Assembly (NCBI GenBank): GCA_003225655.1
Contig: QIAW01000574.1
Span: 1-5,071, forward strand
Source: Acidobacteriota bacterium
GTDB lineage: Bacteria > Acidobacteriota > Terriglobia > Terriglobales > Acidobacteriaceae
Reading direction: 5' to 3'
Length of the DNA: 5,071 bases
Notes under the pieces: generated by a model
The model's database searches: none
What the model saw: the letters and a program-made list of their open reading frames with translations, nothing else
What the model was told of the DNA's origin: nothing
Shown: one piece after another, positions 4,652 through 5,071 of the stretch
Position numbering within the stretch: position 1 is the first letter of the stretch
Layout of the letters: every line of letters starts with the position of its first letter
Translations under genes and position numbers: made by a program

Positions 4652-5071
4652 GAAGTGCTCTTATTAAATACCTGAATGATCTTGGGAGAGACCATCTTTT
4701 CTGGAGGATTGAACCCGGGCGTCTTCTTGGCCATGCGGAAATCAGACTCCGCGTCGGTGAGTAATCTTCTGTCATCCTGTTTCTCGCCTCTTAGATAGTA
4801 GCGGGTCAACTTGGATGCGGCACGATAGAAGTAGGCCAGGGCGGCCTTTGCCCCGTTCAGTTCGATGTAGTCCTTGATGTGGACTTCGGCGTCTTCGTAG
4901 GCGCCTTTGTAGAATTCCCCGATGCCATTGGCCAGCATCCTATCCGCATCTGCGCTGGCAACCACGTTGGCATCTTTGGGCAACGACTCAAGCCCGGCCT
5001 TGGCGCGGGCATTGCCGGGATTTTCCGCCAGAATCGCCATGTACTTTCCCTTGGCCATTCCGATGTCACCG
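4648..5071 (-). CDS. TPR-like protein, C-terminal part (5'-truncated by window edge)
   Basis: The frame is open to the right edge (first full codon 5070-5068, reading GDIGMAKGKY). The Met at 5058 is therefore probably internal, and the gene begins outside the window. The 140 visible residues are mainly helical. They start with what looks like the second helix of a tetratricopeptide repeat (MAKGKYMAILAENPGNARAKAGL, 5-27). A second TPR-like pair follows (about 45-90: ANGIGEFYKGAYEDAEVHIKDYIE, then ALAYFYRAASKLTRYYL), and a possible further helix with DAESDFRMAKKTPGF (106-120). The end is PPEKMVSPKIIQVF. TPR proteins act as protein-binding scaffolds, often in envelope or signalling complexes; nothing here tells the partner. 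It converges on the broken hydrolase and shares no obvious operon with the glycolytic genes. It is not a confidently named family. Confidence 0.75.
   Translation of the reverse strand, partial: GDIGMAKGKYMAILAENPGNARAKAGLESLPKDANVVASADADRMLANGIGEFYKGAYEDAEVHIKDYIELNGAKAALAYFYRAASKLTRYYLRGEKQDDRRLLTDAESDFRMAKKTPGFNPPEKMVSPKIIQVFNKSTS

Noticed and set aside
4515..4775. A - strand frame across the hydrolase 3' end and the convergent gap
   Set aside because: It overlaps conserved hydrolase sequence and the TPR-like gene in another frame and shows no family features.
1..5071. CRISPR array, insertion sequence, prophage, toxin-antitoxin or defence genes
   Set aside because: No regularly spaced repeats, transposase or integrase motifs, or toxin-antitoxin pair were seen. 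The window is ordinary core metabolism apart from the findings listed.

Overview
The window looks like housekeeping chromosome from a moderately GC-rich Gram-negative-type bacterium. My best guess is Acidobacteriota (Koribacter/Terriglobia-like). The reasons are the gap-pgk-tpiA-secG order, a degenerate CCTTTGTG-type intergenic repeat, and a TPR-like protein of a style I associate with that phylum. The phylum is an inference: no rRNA or other marker is present.

Layout. Positions 1-635 hold the 3' part of gap (glyceraldehyde-3-phosphate dehydrogenase), cut by the window edge. A 146-base intergenic stretch follows, almost filled by a long imperfect inverted repeat (645-770) whose right arm runs into the apparent ribosome binding site of pgk. 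Then come pgk (782-1993), a macro-domain ADP-ribose hydrolase-like gene (2010-2612) and tpiA (2620-3372), all on + with gaps of 16 and 7 bases. An 80-base gap with a TATAAT box leads to a class II tRNA-Leu(GAG) with encoded CCA (3453-3537). secG (3574-3873) follows and ends in a strong intrinsic terminator (3889-3920). The terminator tail is duplicated as a 16-bp tandem repeat, and a second long hairpin lies at 3940-3982. A metallo-beta-lactamase-fold hydrolase of the glyoxalase II-like family starts at 4020. It is broken near its 3' end: the last part of the family sequence continues in another frame after a short apparent deletion. On the - strand, converging on it, is the C-terminal part of a TPR-like protein (4648-5071) that runs off the right edge.

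How the genes work together. gap, pgk and tpiA encode three enzymes of the triose-phosphate part of glycolysis and gluconeogenesis, and they probably form one transcription unit with the macro-domain gene. The macro domain would act on ADP-ribose adducts, which derive from NAD+, the usual cofactor of GAPDH; that link is suggestive only. tRNA-Leu and secG (a SecYEG translocon subunit) form the downstream end and may be transcribed from their own promoter as well as by read-through.

I see no phage, insertion sequence, CRISPR array, defence or biosynthetic system. The points most worth checking are the broken hydrolase, the repeat that could hide the pgk ribosome binding site, and the macro-domain gene placed between pgk and tpiA.
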